Notes: generated by a model from the sequence alone, not told the origin. DNA of 64,000 bases from Mucilaginibacter rivuli (GCF_019391655.1 NZ_JAHXPQ010000004.1:62001-126000), one strand, 5' to 3'; counted from the stretch's first letter, positions 37,371-45,602 are shown. A program made the numbers and translations.

Positions 37371-37790
37371 TCAATGGTCGCTTACAGTATGTGAGTAATA
37401 TTCAACGCTACCGTCGGAGAATGAGACCCAGTAGATGTATCCTATTGATTCGTAATTGGTAAGATCGTTTAAATCAAAATCATAATCAAGGTAACAGTAG
37501 GCACCAAAAGGGCCAAAATTTACAATGTTAGACTGGTACGAAAAATCGGAGGCTCCGCTACCCGCCCTTGCCAATCCGTTTAAATCAATTTCCTGAAAAA
37601 CCGGATATGGGGCATTATCCTCAAAGCCTATAAAGAGCTCGTAGGTGGTGCCGCCCAAATAGGCGTTTCCCCATGAAGCATAAGGGGCGCCGGTATGGTT
37701 TGAGTAATAATCATCGTGCGTTACCTGTGCATTAGTTTTAAAAAAAACACATAGCATCAATAGCGCCGTTACTAAAAAATACTTCTTCAT
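37371..37790 (-). CDS. Small secreted protein of unknown function
   Basis: The 139-residue protein has a clear signal peptide (MKKYFLVTALLMLCVFFKTNA, cut before QVTHDD). The mature part is rich in Tyr, Asp, Ser and Gly, has no recognised domain and one Cys, and looks like a small beta-rich secreted protein. It is monocistronic, with its own terminator and an AT-rich upstream region. I do not recognise the family. Confidence 0.7.
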   Translation of the reverse strand: MKKYFLVTALLMLCVFFKTNAQVTHDDYYSNHTGAPYASWGNAYLGGTTYELFIGFEDNAPYPVFQEIDLNGLARAGSGASDFSYQSNIVNFGPFGAYCYLDYDFDLNDLTNYESIGYIYWVSFSDGSVEYYSHTVSDH

Positions 37791-38170
37791 ATAAAAATAG
37801 ATTGGTTTTTTTGTGCCTACTCTGGTTCAGATTTTCGGCTTCCTCTGTTGGTTTATACTTACGTTTAGGGGTGGTATCAGGGGTGTTGGTTTGCATTAAA
37901 AACCGCAAATTTTACAGTTCAACCTATAAATTACTATATTTTATTACTATAAAATTTATGCCCAATAGTTAACTGGCGTACCTCTTGAGAAATAGGTTTT
38001 TAATTTACAACCTAAAATAGATAATATTTATTAACTATATAATAAATATGAATTTTTATTTTTAAAAGGAATAATAACAGATACGTTGCAGAAAACTATT
38101 AATGGGTTGGAAAAGGCATTTGCAGATTTTATCACATCAATTATATTTGCATCCCCTACCAAATCATTTT
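37791..38170. other. AT-rich intergenic region upstream of the tRNA
   Basis: About 380 bases without a supported gene. It must contain the promoters for the minus-strand secreted protein and for the tRNA. I see AT-rich tracts around 37920-38060 but no hairpin, repeat or reliable promoter. Confidence 0.5.
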
Positions 38171-38244
38171 CGGGATGTAGCGTAGCCCGGTATCGCGCCA
38201 GCATGGGGTGCTGGAGGTCGTGGGTTCGAATCCCGCCATCCCGA
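38171..38244 (+). tRNA. tRNA-Pro(GGG)
   Basis: The 74-base sequence folds as a tRNA: acceptor CGGGATG/CATCCCG, a D arm closed by GCG/CGC, anticodon stem CCAGC/GCTGG with loop ATGGGGT giving anticodon GGG, and T arm GTGGG-TTCGAAT-CCCGC. The first base C paired with G73-side G and discriminator A are typical of tRNA-Pro. CCA is not encoded. A site-specific recombinase gene begins 124 bases downstream, so its 3' end is the probable attachment site. Confidence 0.95.
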
Positions 38245-38312
38245 CTGTAAAGAGAGTAATTGAGAGCATATCTGTTAGGTTTTAAGGCTTAAATGGTATG
38301 CTCTTTTTACCT

Positions 38313-38335
38313 TGTTTACTCCCCTGTTTACTCCC
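38313..38335 (+). repeat. Tandem 11-bp repeat between tRNA and integrase gene
   Basis: TGTTTACTCCC occurs at 38313-38323 and again at 38325-38335, a 12-base period. It lies between the tRNA attachment site and the recombinase start, where arm-type binding sites of integrases are usually found. The sequence is in frame with an upstream extension of the recombinase frame, which I take as non-coding. Confidence 0.55.
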
Positions 38336-38367
38336 ATATTGTGGAATCTGTCGCAACATCGACAGTT

Positions 38368-39663
38368 ATGGCAACAACAGCAATCGTTCTAAAAACATCC
38401 AAAAAGTTATTAAACAATGAGTTTTCAGTAGCCCTTCGAGTTACTCATCTACGCGAACCCAAATATTTTGTAATAAGCACTCTTGTAAATCAACAATCTT
38501 TAAAACTGCAGTCTACAAAGGAGGGTTGGAAGCCAGCCGAAAAAGAAGACAATGGCTTGGGCAAATTCAGAAAATCTCATCCTAATTACCAAGATTGTAA
38601 TTCGTTATTATATCAAAAGCTTTCGGAGGCAAATGCAATTTTAAAATCTTACGATGACTCTGGTATCGCGTTTAGTTTTGAAAGGTTTGAAAATGATTTT
38701 AAAAATAAAAACAATCCTATTGCTGAAGACAAAATAATCGTTCCTACTGTTGAAGAATACTACACTAGCCAAATACTAATCTTGGAAGAACAACAAAGAG
38801 AAGGATTAGCTGGCATCTACAGAGAAAATAAAAGCATTATCAAAAAGTTTAAACCAAATGCCTTTCTTTCAGATATCAACGTTCGTTGGTTGGAATCATT
38901 TGAATACTGGATGCGTAATGTACGTGGAAACATGGACACCACTATAAGTGTTAAAATGCGTAATTTACAACGTTTAATTAACCAAGCGATAGACGACAAG
39001 CTATTTCCAATAGAGAATTATCCGTTTGGGGAGAAACTATACAGCATAAATAAAAGGCTTGATCATAAAACTAAAAAGCTGGCTATACAGCTTGATAAAA
39101 TAAGTAAGCTCAAAAATTTAAAGTTAAAGCCTGGTTCCGCTTTGCACTTTGCTCAACAAATTATGCTATTTAGCTACTATTGTAGGGGGATGAACTTCAT
39201 AGATATAACATTTCTAAAATGGCAACAAATTAGTACTACCCATATCAGTTATGTTAGAAAGAAGACAGGTGGTAAGTTTGAAATACCTTTAAATTGTTTC
39301 ATAAAGGACATATTAGGCTATTTCAAAGCCACATATACAATTCAAGATGGGTATGTCTTCCCAATAATAAATCCCAAAATACATATTACAATCAAGCAAA
39401 AGTATACTAGAAAGAAAACCGCTTTAAAGGCAGTTAATGATAATTTAAAAAAGCTTGCGAAACTTATACAAGAACCTGATTTAAAGTTAACAACTAATGT
39501 GTTACGGCATAGCTATGCCACGGGACTTAAACGATCTGGAGCGAATGTAAGCCATATAAAAGAATCATTAGGGCATTCTACAGAATTTCAAACACAAACA
39601 TATCTTGACGAATTTGAAACTGGTGTAATTGAAAGTTGGGAACTGAAAATGTTTGAACAATAA
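38368..39663 (+). CDS. Tyrosine recombinase (integrase)
   Basis: From the ATG at 38368 the product is 431 residues. The N-terminal KTSKKLLNNEFSVALRVTH region is the arm-binding domain of Bacteroidota integrases, then a SAM-like core-binding domain (ERFENDFKN to about 260). The catalytic domain has the Arg in YYCRGMNFIDI, NVLRHSYATGLKRSG with His-Arg of box II, LGHSTEFQTQTYL with the last His and the Tyr nucleophile. It lies directly after tRNA-Pro and should integrate and excise the element there. An in-frame extension to 38293 covers the repeats and is rejected as the start. Confidence 0.92.
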   Translation: MATTAIVLKTSKKLLNNEFSVALRVTHLREPKYFVISTLVNQQSLKLQSTKEGWKPAEKEDNGLGKFRKSHPNYQDCNSLLYQKLSEANAILKSYDDSGIAFSFERFENDFKNKNNPIAEDKIIVPTVEEYYTSQILILEEQQREGLAGIYRENKSIIKKFKPNAFLSDINVRWLESFEYWMRNVRGNMDTTISVKMRNLQRLINQAIDDKLFPIENYPFGEKLYSINKRLDHKTKKLAIQLDKISKLKNLKLKPGSALHFAQQIMLFSYYCRGMNFIDITFLKWQQISTTHISYVRKKTGGKFEIPLNCFIKDILGYFKATYTIQDGYVFPIINPKIHITIKQKYTRKKTALKAVNDNLKKLAKLIQEPDLKLTTNVLRHSYATGLKRSGANVSHIKESLGHSTEFQTQTYLDEFETGVIESWELKMFEQ

Positions 39664-39717
39664 GGAAAGCAGGGTAAGTACCTATCGTGCTTTTTATATC
39701 TTTATTAATAAAATTAT

Positions 39718-40824
39718 ATGGCTAAAATAGTTGATGTCGAAGGTGTTTTTAAAATTGAAATTCAAATCACTAGAGTATTTATTGAAGATTACAAACTAGA
39801 AAGAATATATAGGTATGCATATTATCTAAAATGGGGATTTGACTTGATTAGTGAAATACCTGAATCCTCCACTGTATACTTTGAGTTTCCACCGTTTCAT
39901 CTTAATTATACAAAAGATTACTTGGAATTCTTTTTAGAGAAACTAAACGAAAAATATAATTTAAAAACCAGTCAAATTGATGAATTATTATTTTTGAGCT
40001 ATGCGTTTAGCAAAAATCCAAAACAAAAAAATCTTCGAGAAATCGCAAGTTACGAGGAGAGCAATTTGATATACAAACTTGTTACGACACCAATTGCCAT
40101 GATAAACAAGGCTAACGTTGATGAGTTTTTACATGGTAATTCAATCCTTGAAAAAGATGATGACCTATATAGATTAATAATTTCTTATGCGAGTCCACCT
40201 CATGAGCAATTTATATCAAATAACAAATTAGACAGAACTAAAATTAAGCAAGCAATCTGGGATATTATTTTTAAGAACTTAACCATGGAAGTCAACGTAT
40301 CAGTTATAGTTGATGGTTATCTATTTATAATATCTAAGGATATACAGTTGCTTTTTAATGTCAATGGACGAAAAATAGCGAAATCAACTCCTAAGAGCCA
40401 AAATACCAAGATTCTTACGTTAGTTCTCAAAGAATTGATCGAGGATGTTAAATATCGCGACCCTAATTTCTTTGAAATTTTAGTAAAGCACCAAGAAGAC
40501 CCCAAAAATTATGCGAAAAAGTTGAAACAATATTTAAATTTAAAACAAAAGGTTGATTACAAACCAACATTTAAATATTTCATTTCGCTGATGAGTAGAT
40601 ATTTAGATAAAGAAGAAATTAAAATATCAGTGGGAAATAAAGTAAGTCGCAATCAAAAGAAAATAATTTTCCATTACCTCACAATGACTGGTCTACTGCT
40701 TCGAGAAGGAAAATTTGAGCCTTATGTAGACTTAATTGCTCTCAAAAGGCAAATTCAAATCAATAAGGAGAAGAAAAATGATGACAGTGAGTTTGATGTC
40801 AAGTACCTTAATGGCTTTTGTTAA
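39718..40824 (+). CDS. Hypothetical protein of the integrated element
   Basis: The 368-residue protein is Lys/Ile/Asn-rich, has no signal peptide or membrane helix and no motif I recognise. It begins 54 bases after the integrase gene and has the same AT-rich codon use, unlike the core genes before the tRNA, so it is probably element cargo. The start ATG (MAKIVDVEG) is preceded by an AT-rich leader. It may be a regulator or structural protein of the element, but nothing in the sequence decides this. Confidence 0.72.
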   Translation: MAKIVDVEGVFKIEIQITRVFIEDYKLERIYRYAYYLKWGFDLISEIPESSTVYFEFPPFHLNYTKDYLEFFLEKLNEKYNLKTSQIDELLFLSYAFSKNPKQKNLREIASYEESNLIYKLVTTPIAMINKANVDEFLHGNSILEKDDDLYRLIISYASPPHEQFISNNKLDRTKIKQAIWDIIFKNLTMEVNVSVIVDGYLFIISKDIQLLFNVNGRKIAKSTPKSQNTKILTLVLKELIEDVKYRDPNFFEILVKHQEDPKNYAKKLKQYLNLKQKVDYKPTFKYFISLMSRYLDKEEIKISVGNKVSRNQKKIIFHYLTMTGLLLREGKFEPYVDLIALKRQIQINKEKKNDDSEFDVKYLNGFC

Positions 40825-40985
40825 ATAATTAATAAACAGTGCTGTAAGATATCAATGTAGTTAAAATCCAAGCTTTCATACCCACACAAACCATTGTTTT
40901 ACAATTGGTTACGAGTTAATTTACTGATAATCTTATTACTTTTGTCTAAACATTTTGAAGTCGGCGCCGCCTTCAAATTAACAAA

Positions 40986-41393
40986 ATGACAATGAGTATT
41001 TTAGATGAAATATTCGGTACTGCTCCAGGAGCAGAGACTGAAATGATATCCTTATTTAAAGAGGATAATGTATATGGAGGCATTTTTGAAAAAGCGCAGC
41101 TTATATCAGACATAAGGGCTATGAAATTAAAGCACCCAGCGCAGCTTCAACACATGAAGCGATTGTTTGAAAACTGTATGTTGAAACGTAAGTTAACCCG
41201 ACAGCCAGTCGTTACCCATGAAGATGGGGAGGCTGTGATTTGGTGCAGATTTGCCTTTGGAAATTCGACTGATAATTTACGCATTGCTAATATTAATGGC
41301 ATGTTTGAATTTATAAATGGGTACGCTTTGGGCAACATTATAGTAACCAAATCTTTTGCAGATCTGCTTCGCACCGCAGCAGGTGAAATTTAA
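40986..41393 (+). CDS. Hypothetical protein of the integrated element
   Basis: The 135-residue protein (MTMSILDEIFGTAPGAETEM start) is soluble, with a basic helical middle (MKRLFENCMLKRKLTRQ) and a beta-rich end. No family is recognised. It is followed by a short GC hairpin and then by the helicase-like gene 93 bases away. A second Met two residues in is an equal start. Confidence 0.68.
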   Translation: MTMSILDEIFGTAPGAETEMISLFKEDNVYGGIFEKAQLISDIRAMKLKHPAQLQHMKRLFENCMLKRKLTRQPVVTHEDGEAVIWCRFAFGNSTDNLRIANINGMFEFINGYALGNIIVTKSFADLLRTAAGEI

Positions 41394-41409
41394 TTATTAA
41401 TAATTTAAA

Positions 41410-41425
41410 AGGAGGTTTAGGCCTC
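41410..41425 (+). terminator. Weak terminator-like hairpin
   Basis: GGAGG, loop TTTAGG, CCTCC gives a 5-bp GC hairpin 16 bases after the stop of the preceding gene, followed by a mixed T/A tract rather than a clean T run. It may attenuate rather than end transcription into the helicase-like gene. Confidence 0.4.
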
Positions 41426-41485
41426 CCTTAATTTAACTCACAGGAACTGAAATTTTACTGATTGGGTCATTATTTTCAAAATTTC

Positions 41486-42610
41486 ATGGACAAGCAAAAA
41501 TATTTAACATATAAAATAGGGCTTCACGAGTACCTTAAAGATATAATTGGAGTAATACATACCAATATAATTCTATTTAAAAACTTAACAGGTATTGGCG
41601 CTACTACTTTAGAACTGGAATCAAATCGTAACAGTATTATAATTGAACCAAACGTACCTGTTATTCAAGGAAAATGTAAAAAATATAATACTACGCGCAA
41701 AGTAAAGGTACTAGGTGTTTTTGAAGGCAAGACCGTTGATCAGATCATTGATTATCTTCAATCTAACATAAAATACAAAAAAATCATAACTACGCCTGAA
41801 TCATTTTTAAAGGTTAAGGAAGCAATGTCTGAGCTGGGTATAGACATGTATGAAGATTATTTCTTATTAATGGATGAATGTGAGCGTACCATACAGGACG
41901 TAGGATACAGAACAAAGATTATTTTGCCAATCAATGATTTCTTTTTATTTACAAATAAGGCTTTTGTATCAGCAACACCCATTATTCCAAGTGATCCCCG
42001 TTTTTCAGCACAAAAGTTTACCCACGTCTACATTAAACCGGATTTCAACCATGAGGAAACCATTAAAGTGATTGATACCAATAATATCATGTTGACTTTA
42101 AAGAAATTCATTGATAATAATCCACGTGAGCAATACTTTATCTTTTTCAATTCTACCGATACAATCGCGCATTTTCTTAGAGAATTAGAAGTAAAGGATG
42201 AAAGTTCGATATTTTGTGCCAAGGAAAGTATGCAGAAACTGAAAGTAAACAATTTCGTGCACGTTTCTACTTCATTAGGTGAGTTCAGGGTTTACAATTG
42301 GATGACAAGCCGCTTTTTCTCAGCAGTTGATATAGAGGGCATTGTTGACCCAACAATAATAATGATAACCGACCTGGTATCTGCTTTGCACTCCACGATT
42401 GATCCTATGAGTGAAGCAATACAGATTGTTGGCCGGTTTAGAAAACCTGAAAATGGGACTATAAAGAAAGAGATAATTCATATCTCTAATTTTTTGCCAA
42501 CATTAACTTCCCAAACAGCGGAAGAAGTCAAAGCTTATATTAATGAATGCCAAGTTGTCTTTCGCGTCTTAAAGCGTTATTTAAAAGCAGCCACGACAAA
42601 GGCGCAGTAG
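41486..42610 (+). CDS. Superfamily-2-like helicase, N-terminal part (frameshifted)
   Basis: From the ATG at 41486 (MDKQKYLTYK) this 374-residue part has an NTPase-like series: TGIGATTLELE near 35-45 in the position of Walker A but without the usual GKT lysine, FLLMDECERT as Walker B, FVSATPI as motif III and QIVGRFRKPENG as motif VI (Q-x-x-G-R-x-R). It fits a helicase-like family I associate with Bacteroidota mobile elements. The TTG at 41462 is an alternative start. The frame ends at a TAG in the middle of a conserved region that continues in the -1 frame, so the gene is interrupted or uses frameshifting. Confidence 0.8.
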   Translation: MDKQKYLTYKIGLHEYLKDIIGVIHTNIILFKNLTGIGATTLELESNRNSIIIEPNVPVIQGKCKKYNTTRKVKVLGVFEGKTVDQIIDYLQSNIKYKKIITTPESFLKVKEAMSELGIDMYEDYFLLMDECERTIQDVGYRTKIILPINDFFLFTNKAFVSATPIIPSDPRFSAQKFTHVYIKPDFNHEETIKVIDTNNIMLTLKKFIDNNPREQYFIFFNSTDTIAHFLRELEVKDESSIFCAKESMQKLKVNNFVHVSTSLGEFRVYNWMTSRFFSAVDIEGIVDPTIIMITDLVSALHSTIDPMSEAIQIVGRFRKPENGTIKKEIIHISNFLPTLTSQTAEEVKAYINECQVVFRVLKRYLKAATTKAQ

Positions 42611-43314
42611 ACACCATCAAAGAAATGATGACCCGTGTTGAGTTTGCTAAATATGTTAATGAGGATGGTTCCCGAAACTTCTTCATGCAGGATAATACTA
42701 TTTATGAGGAAAAAGTAAAAGGGTATTATCAATCATTGAATAATTTATTGGAAGGTTATAGTAAGAGCAATCATTTTGTGGTGAGTAGTGAAACTGAAAG
42801 CTACAAATTAACCGACCATCAGCGTGTTTTAAAACATAACTCTATGCCATTGAAAACAGTTTACTCCGAAATAATGCCCTTGATTCGAGATATTTATGAC
42901 CCTGAGTTAACTAGTGAATTTCTAAAGAATATACAGATGATGTTTTTGAGAAAAGAGTTTAAAAAGGTTACCGATGATTTTGATAGGTTGGGGCATGAAG
43001 CCATAAAAGAATTGAAATTCGACCCACGAAAAATCAAAGCTGAAATTGTCAAAAGGGATTTGGAGAGTCAGCAATCAAACTTTGGGTTCATGCAGTACAT
43101 TGAAAATAATTACAAGGTGGGCCAGACCTCATCCGCTCATGCATTAGTCAATGTTTTACAGCAAGGGGTATCAGCCCACAATTTAAGACATTTAAAACCA
43201 TCTATAAAGTTACTTTCCAAATACTGTGAATTATCTGATAGAGTCTGGATAGGCACGAATGATAATGGAAAAAACATCATGGGATATAGGGTTTTAAAAA
43301 TTACGATAAACTAA
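42547..43314 (+). CDS. C-terminal part of the same helicase-like protein
   Basis: The frame gives 255 residues. The first ~19 residues overlap the preceding gene in a different frame and look non-conserved; real similarity begins at GAVDTIKEMMTRVEFAKYVNED (42601 on), which continues the upstream protein sequence smoothly after its AATTK. I therefore read it as the C-terminal half of one ~610-residue protein, not an independent gene, and the ATG at 42547 as an artefact. It holds no motif of its own. A 92-base gap with an AT-rich imperfect repeat follows. Confidence 0.65.
   Translation: MPSCLSRLKALFKSSHDKGAVDTIKEMMTRVEFAKYVNEDGSRNFFMQDNTIYEEKVKGYYQSLNNLLEGYSKSNHFVVSSETESYKLTDHQRVLKHNSMPLKTVYSEIMPLIRDIYDPELTSEFLKNIQMMFLRKEFKKVTDDFDRLGHEAIKELKFDPRKIKAEIVKRDLESQQSNFGFMQYIENNYKVGQTSSAHALVNVLQQGVSAHNLRHLKPSIKLLSKYCELSDRVWIGTNDNGKNIMGYRVLKITIN
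42596..42603 (+). other. Frameshift site in the helicase-like gene
   Basis: At ACAAAGGC the upstream frame reads ACA-AAG-GCG-CAG-TAG. If the tRNA on AAG slips one base back to AAA, decoding continues GGC-GCA-GTA into the downstream frame and the protein stays collinear. Loss of one A from a run of four would have the same effect. Sequencing error is also possible. Confidence 0.65.
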
Positions 43315-43406
43315 AAAGTTAACAAATACCTACACTTCACTATTAAAAAAAGGGTTTTATGCCCCTATTTAATGAAGTGTAGGTTTAAATATTACTCATA
43401 AAAATT

Positions 43407-43733
43407 ATGGAAGTTCTAAATTATACAGGAAGACCGATTGGTATTGCGTCTGCACACGGACAACCCATGATAGGGCTACCATCAGAGGGTTACGCCAAAT
43501 GCGAGATCGAAAGAATAGATAAAGTAAACAAGTTTGGTCTTATACCCATCTATAAGCGTATTATGGACCGTGTTAATGGTCTACCGTCACAAGACAGAAA
43601 CCTAGAGAAGTTGTACATAGTAAACAAGGAGGTTGCCGAATCAATAGGTCATACTAGGTTTGATTTGTTGGTTGTAGAGGAACCGATTGATATTACTGGT
43701 TCAATTTATTATAAAAAGCTTATGAATGTCTAA
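43407..43733 (+). CDS. Small conserved protein of mobile elements, function unknown
   Basis: The 108-residue protein shows a pattern I recall from many phage and mobile-element ORFs: an N-terminal LNYTGRPIGIAS, LPSEGYAKCE, then GLPSQDRNLEKLYIVNKEVAESI and an R-x-DLLVVEEP ending. The family is widespread but has no known function. It is soluble. It is separated from the helicase-like gene by 92 bases and ends at a strong terminator. Confidence 0.75.
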   Translation: MEVLNYTGRPIGIASAHGQPMIGLPSEGYAKCEIERIDKVNKFGLIPIYKRIMDRVNGLPSQDRNLEKLYIVNKEVAESIGHTRFDLLVVEEPIDITGSIYYKKLMNV

Positions 43734-43737
43734 AAAG

Positions 43738-43761
43738 AAGCTGCTTTAAGCAGCTTTTTTT
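43738..43761 (+). terminator. Rho-independent terminator
   Basis: AAGCTGCT, loop TTA, AGCAGCTT gives a perfect 8-bp hairpin followed by five more T residues, immediately after the stop of the 108-residue gene. Confidence 0.9.
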
Positions 43762-43795
43762 ATACCAATACAATTCTGTAGAAGTTATTCAAACA

Positions 43796-43808
43796 AGTTA
43801 CCTTGTAA
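43796..43808 (+). repeat. 13-bp inverted repeat, left copy
   Basis: AGTTACCTTGTAA here is the exact reverse complement of TTACAAGGTAACT at 44764-44776, with weaker similarity extending outward. The pair bounds about 980 bases that contain a foldable element and the 163-residue gene. Confidence 0.6.
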
Positions 43809-43976
43809 TAAGTCAAGCTGGAATTTCTCCTTACTTCATTAAAAGGTAAGACTCCTTAAAAGCCTTTTACCCACAAACATCCCCATACCCTTTCTAACAC
43901 CCATACCCCTAAAAGTTTTTTAGATCTTTTTATGTATTGATACATTGTTTTGAAATAAATTACGAATGCAGCGACC

Positions 43977-44101
43977 GGACAAGTCGCTTGTATTACATCC
44001 CCTCTCCTTTAGTCGAGTATAAGTCGAAATGTTTTCTGCTTTTCGGGCACAGATGCAGGTCTGCTTACCTGGATTTCGTTTCCGTAGGAAACGCTTTGTC
44101 C
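43977..44101. other. Foldable intergenic element 1
   Basis: GGACAA at 43977-43982 pairs with TTGTCC at 44096-44101 and encloses several hairpins: GCGAC/GTCGC just at its left edge (43971-43987, alternative), CAGGT/ACCTG, and the perfect CGTTTCC-GTA-GGAAACG at 44077-44093. The sequence is more GC-rich than its neighbours and no supported gene covers it (short frames on both strands have no recognisable content). The rest of the 470-base gap 43734-44204 has the terminator, the inverted repeat and an AT-rich leader. It may be an RNA, a recombination site or a remnant. Confidence 0.5.
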
Positions 44102-44204
44102 AAGGCACAAATCATTCTCAATGAATAGTGCCAACGTTCAGCAGACCACATCAGACCCAAAACAGAAAACAATCAAATCATTAACCTAAAACCCAAAAAA
44201 TGAC

Positions 44205-44696
44205 ATGAAAGAAGTAAAAGACACGCCCAAAATCAAAGATTTTGAAGAACAAATTGAGAAAAAACAACGAAGCAGGTTAGGTAAAATGTGGAAACTCGCT
44301 AAACAGCAAAAGGTCACTAAAACAATCCAACTACAAAACTCATCCATAGAGTACTATTACAACCTTATTCTAACGGAAGTGAAAATTTATTTGGGTTCAC
44401 AGCACCCAATCGTATTCGAGAGGGATTACAGGGAAGATAACAGCGAAAATTCATTTGCTATGCACAGCTTCATTACACCAAATATTTATTTGCACCTAAT
44501 GTGCGACCTCAATTTCCATTACTGGATAGAATATGATTTCCATGATTGTTGGATTGAGGACAGGGTTCGGACAAGGATAGCCAAGCTATTTGAATTTAGT
44601 CAGCAAGCCAGGCACAGGCCACTTCAACCTAACTGCTTTGAATACCACAAAAGCGTTCTGACCAAGCAGGATCCGCAGTACATTTATACTTTATAA
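44205..44696 (+). CDS. Hypothetical protein
   Basis: The 163-residue soluble protein has a strongly charged N-terminus (KIKDFEEQIEKKQRSRLGKMWKLAKQQK) and an aromatic-rich second half (FHYWIEYDFHDCWIEDRVRTRI). I do not recognise a family. It lies alone between an inverted-repeat/foldable region and a terminator, a cassette-like position, with AT-rich composition as in the rest of the element. Confidence 0.62.
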   Translation: MKEVKDTPKIKDFEEQIEKKQRSRLGKMWKLAKQQKVTKTIQLQNSSIEYYYNLILTEVKIYLGSQHPIVFERDYREDNSENSFAMHSFITPNIYLHLMCDLNFHYWIEYDFHDCWIEDRVRTRIAKLFEFSQQARHRPLQPNCFEYHKSVLTKQDPQYIYTL

Positions 44697-44732
44697 ACTG
44701 ATTTTGAATCAGCTTTCAAAAATATCTCAGAT

Positions 44733-44760
44733 GCCCAATGCTCATGCCATTGGGCTTTTT
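44733..44760 (+). terminator. Rho-independent terminator
   Basis: GCCCAATG, loop CTCATGC, CATTGGGC forms a perfect 8-bp hairpin with five T residues after it, 36 bases past the stop of the 163-residue gene. Confidence 0.88.
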
Positions 44761-44763
44761 CAT

Positions 44764-44776
44764 TTACAAGGTAACT
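44764..44776 (-). repeat. 13-bp inverted repeat, right copy
   Basis: TTACAAGGTAACT is the exact inverse of the copy at 43796-43808. It falls just after the terminator and 31 bases before the next gene. Confidence 0.6.
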
Positions 44777-44807
44777 GTTCAAATAAACATCTAAAAACCA
44801 TTTCAAC

Positions 44808-45290
44808 ATGAATACACAACCATCAAAATCATTTCAGGAGTTAAAAAATGAGGCTGTCGTAACCAGCTATTTAGCGATCACCAAAATCACCAAACAAATA
44901 ATTTCGAGCATCCCGCAAGAGGCGCTTCGATATATGATAGAAATCGATCGCAAGGCTTTTGAGAGTATTAAACCCAAAATCCATGAGTTAGTATCACCAA
45001 TTTTTTATCTCTGTCTGAGGGATTCTAAAATGGGTTACCTCATACACTTTGGATATGATACCAATCGGGATTTCCACGTCTTTACAAACCAATTTATCAG
45101 GGCTGTTTTCAAACTCACTATGGCCCAATACACAAACGTTGATATCGAGGACTGCATCCAAACTGATTCAATCATTACCGATATCAGTGGTTTGTTCGAT
45201 GAACTGCAGTTCAAACATCCATCGTACCCTTGTAAATTGGTTAAGTACAAGCCATCCGCAGTTAAAAGAAAAATATTATCAGTTGCGTGA
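44808..45290 (+). CDS. Hypothetical protein
   Basis: The 160-residue soluble protein (MNTQPSKSFQELKNEAVV start) has a helical N-terminal half and an acidic, Ile/Asp-rich second half, with a basic tail (KYKPSAVKRKIL). No family is recognised. It is of the same size class as the gene before it but I see no convincing homology between them. It is followed by about 310 bases that contain the second foldable element. Confidence 0.6.
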   Translation: MNTQPSKSFQELKNEAVVTSYLAITKITKQIISSIPQEALRYMIEIDRKAFESIKPKIHELVSPIFYLCLRDSKMGYLIHFGYDTNRDFHVFTNQFIRAVFKLTMAQYTNVDIEDCIQTDSIITDISGLFDELQFKHPSYPCKLVKYKPSAVKRKILSVA

Positions 45291-45411
45291 GATATAATAT
45301 CTCATTGATTAACTTCGCATAAAACCGGAGGTCAACATCAACATAGCATCTATAATAACATAATTGTTTAAAAATATAAAGCGTTAAGCTTTGTTTGTTT
45401 TGCATCAGGAA

Positions 45412-45512
45412 ACGTAGGAAATTTCACTTAACAGCAAAAACAAATGAGTTCAACGTCCAGCGCGAAAGCGTCTGGGCGAAGACTTGTTTGTTGCTGTTAG
45501 GCTCTCCTACGT
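45412..45512. other. Foldable intergenic element 2, integron attC-like
   Basis: Three nested stems are visible: ACGTAGGA (45412-45419) with TCCTACGT (45505-45512); TAACAGCAA (45429-45437) with TTGCTGTTA (45491-45499); and in the centre CCAGCGC with GCG-T-CTGG around a GAAA tetraloop (45457-45475). The ends of the middle stem read ACTTAAC (45426-45432) and GTTAGGC (45496-45502), which fit the RYYYAAC and GTTRRRY ends of integron attC sites. Against attC, the R and L parts form one uninterrupted stem and no integron integrase is present. No supported gene covers this region. A partial inverse copy of the centre (GCGCTTTCGTGC) lies at about 45544. Confidence 0.55.
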
Positions 45513-45565
45513 GCCTCTGGTGTACAAATTGAGTTTAGTCCAGGCGCTTTCGTGCATTCACACCA

Positions 45566-45585
45566 ACCGATAAGGACTAATCGGT
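45566..45585 (+). promoter_or_regulatory. Short hairpin in the leader of the secreted protein gene
   Basis: ACCGAT at 45566-45571 and ATCGGT at 45580-45585 enclose an 8-base loop and end 17 bases before the ATG at 45603. It could influence translation start, but there is no T run and no known motif. Confidence 0.35.
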
Positions 45586-45602
45586 CAACCTTAACCTTGA
45601 TT

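Noticed and set aside
38293..38367. Upstream extension of the integrase frame
   Set aside because: It covers the tandem repeats of the attachment region and lacks the conserved arm-domain start, which begins at 38368.
45566..45590. Sequence resembling the 3' end of 23S rRNA (ACTAATCGGTC)
   Set aside because: Only a short stretch is similar and it is explained by a simple hairpin; no other rRNA sequence is nearby.
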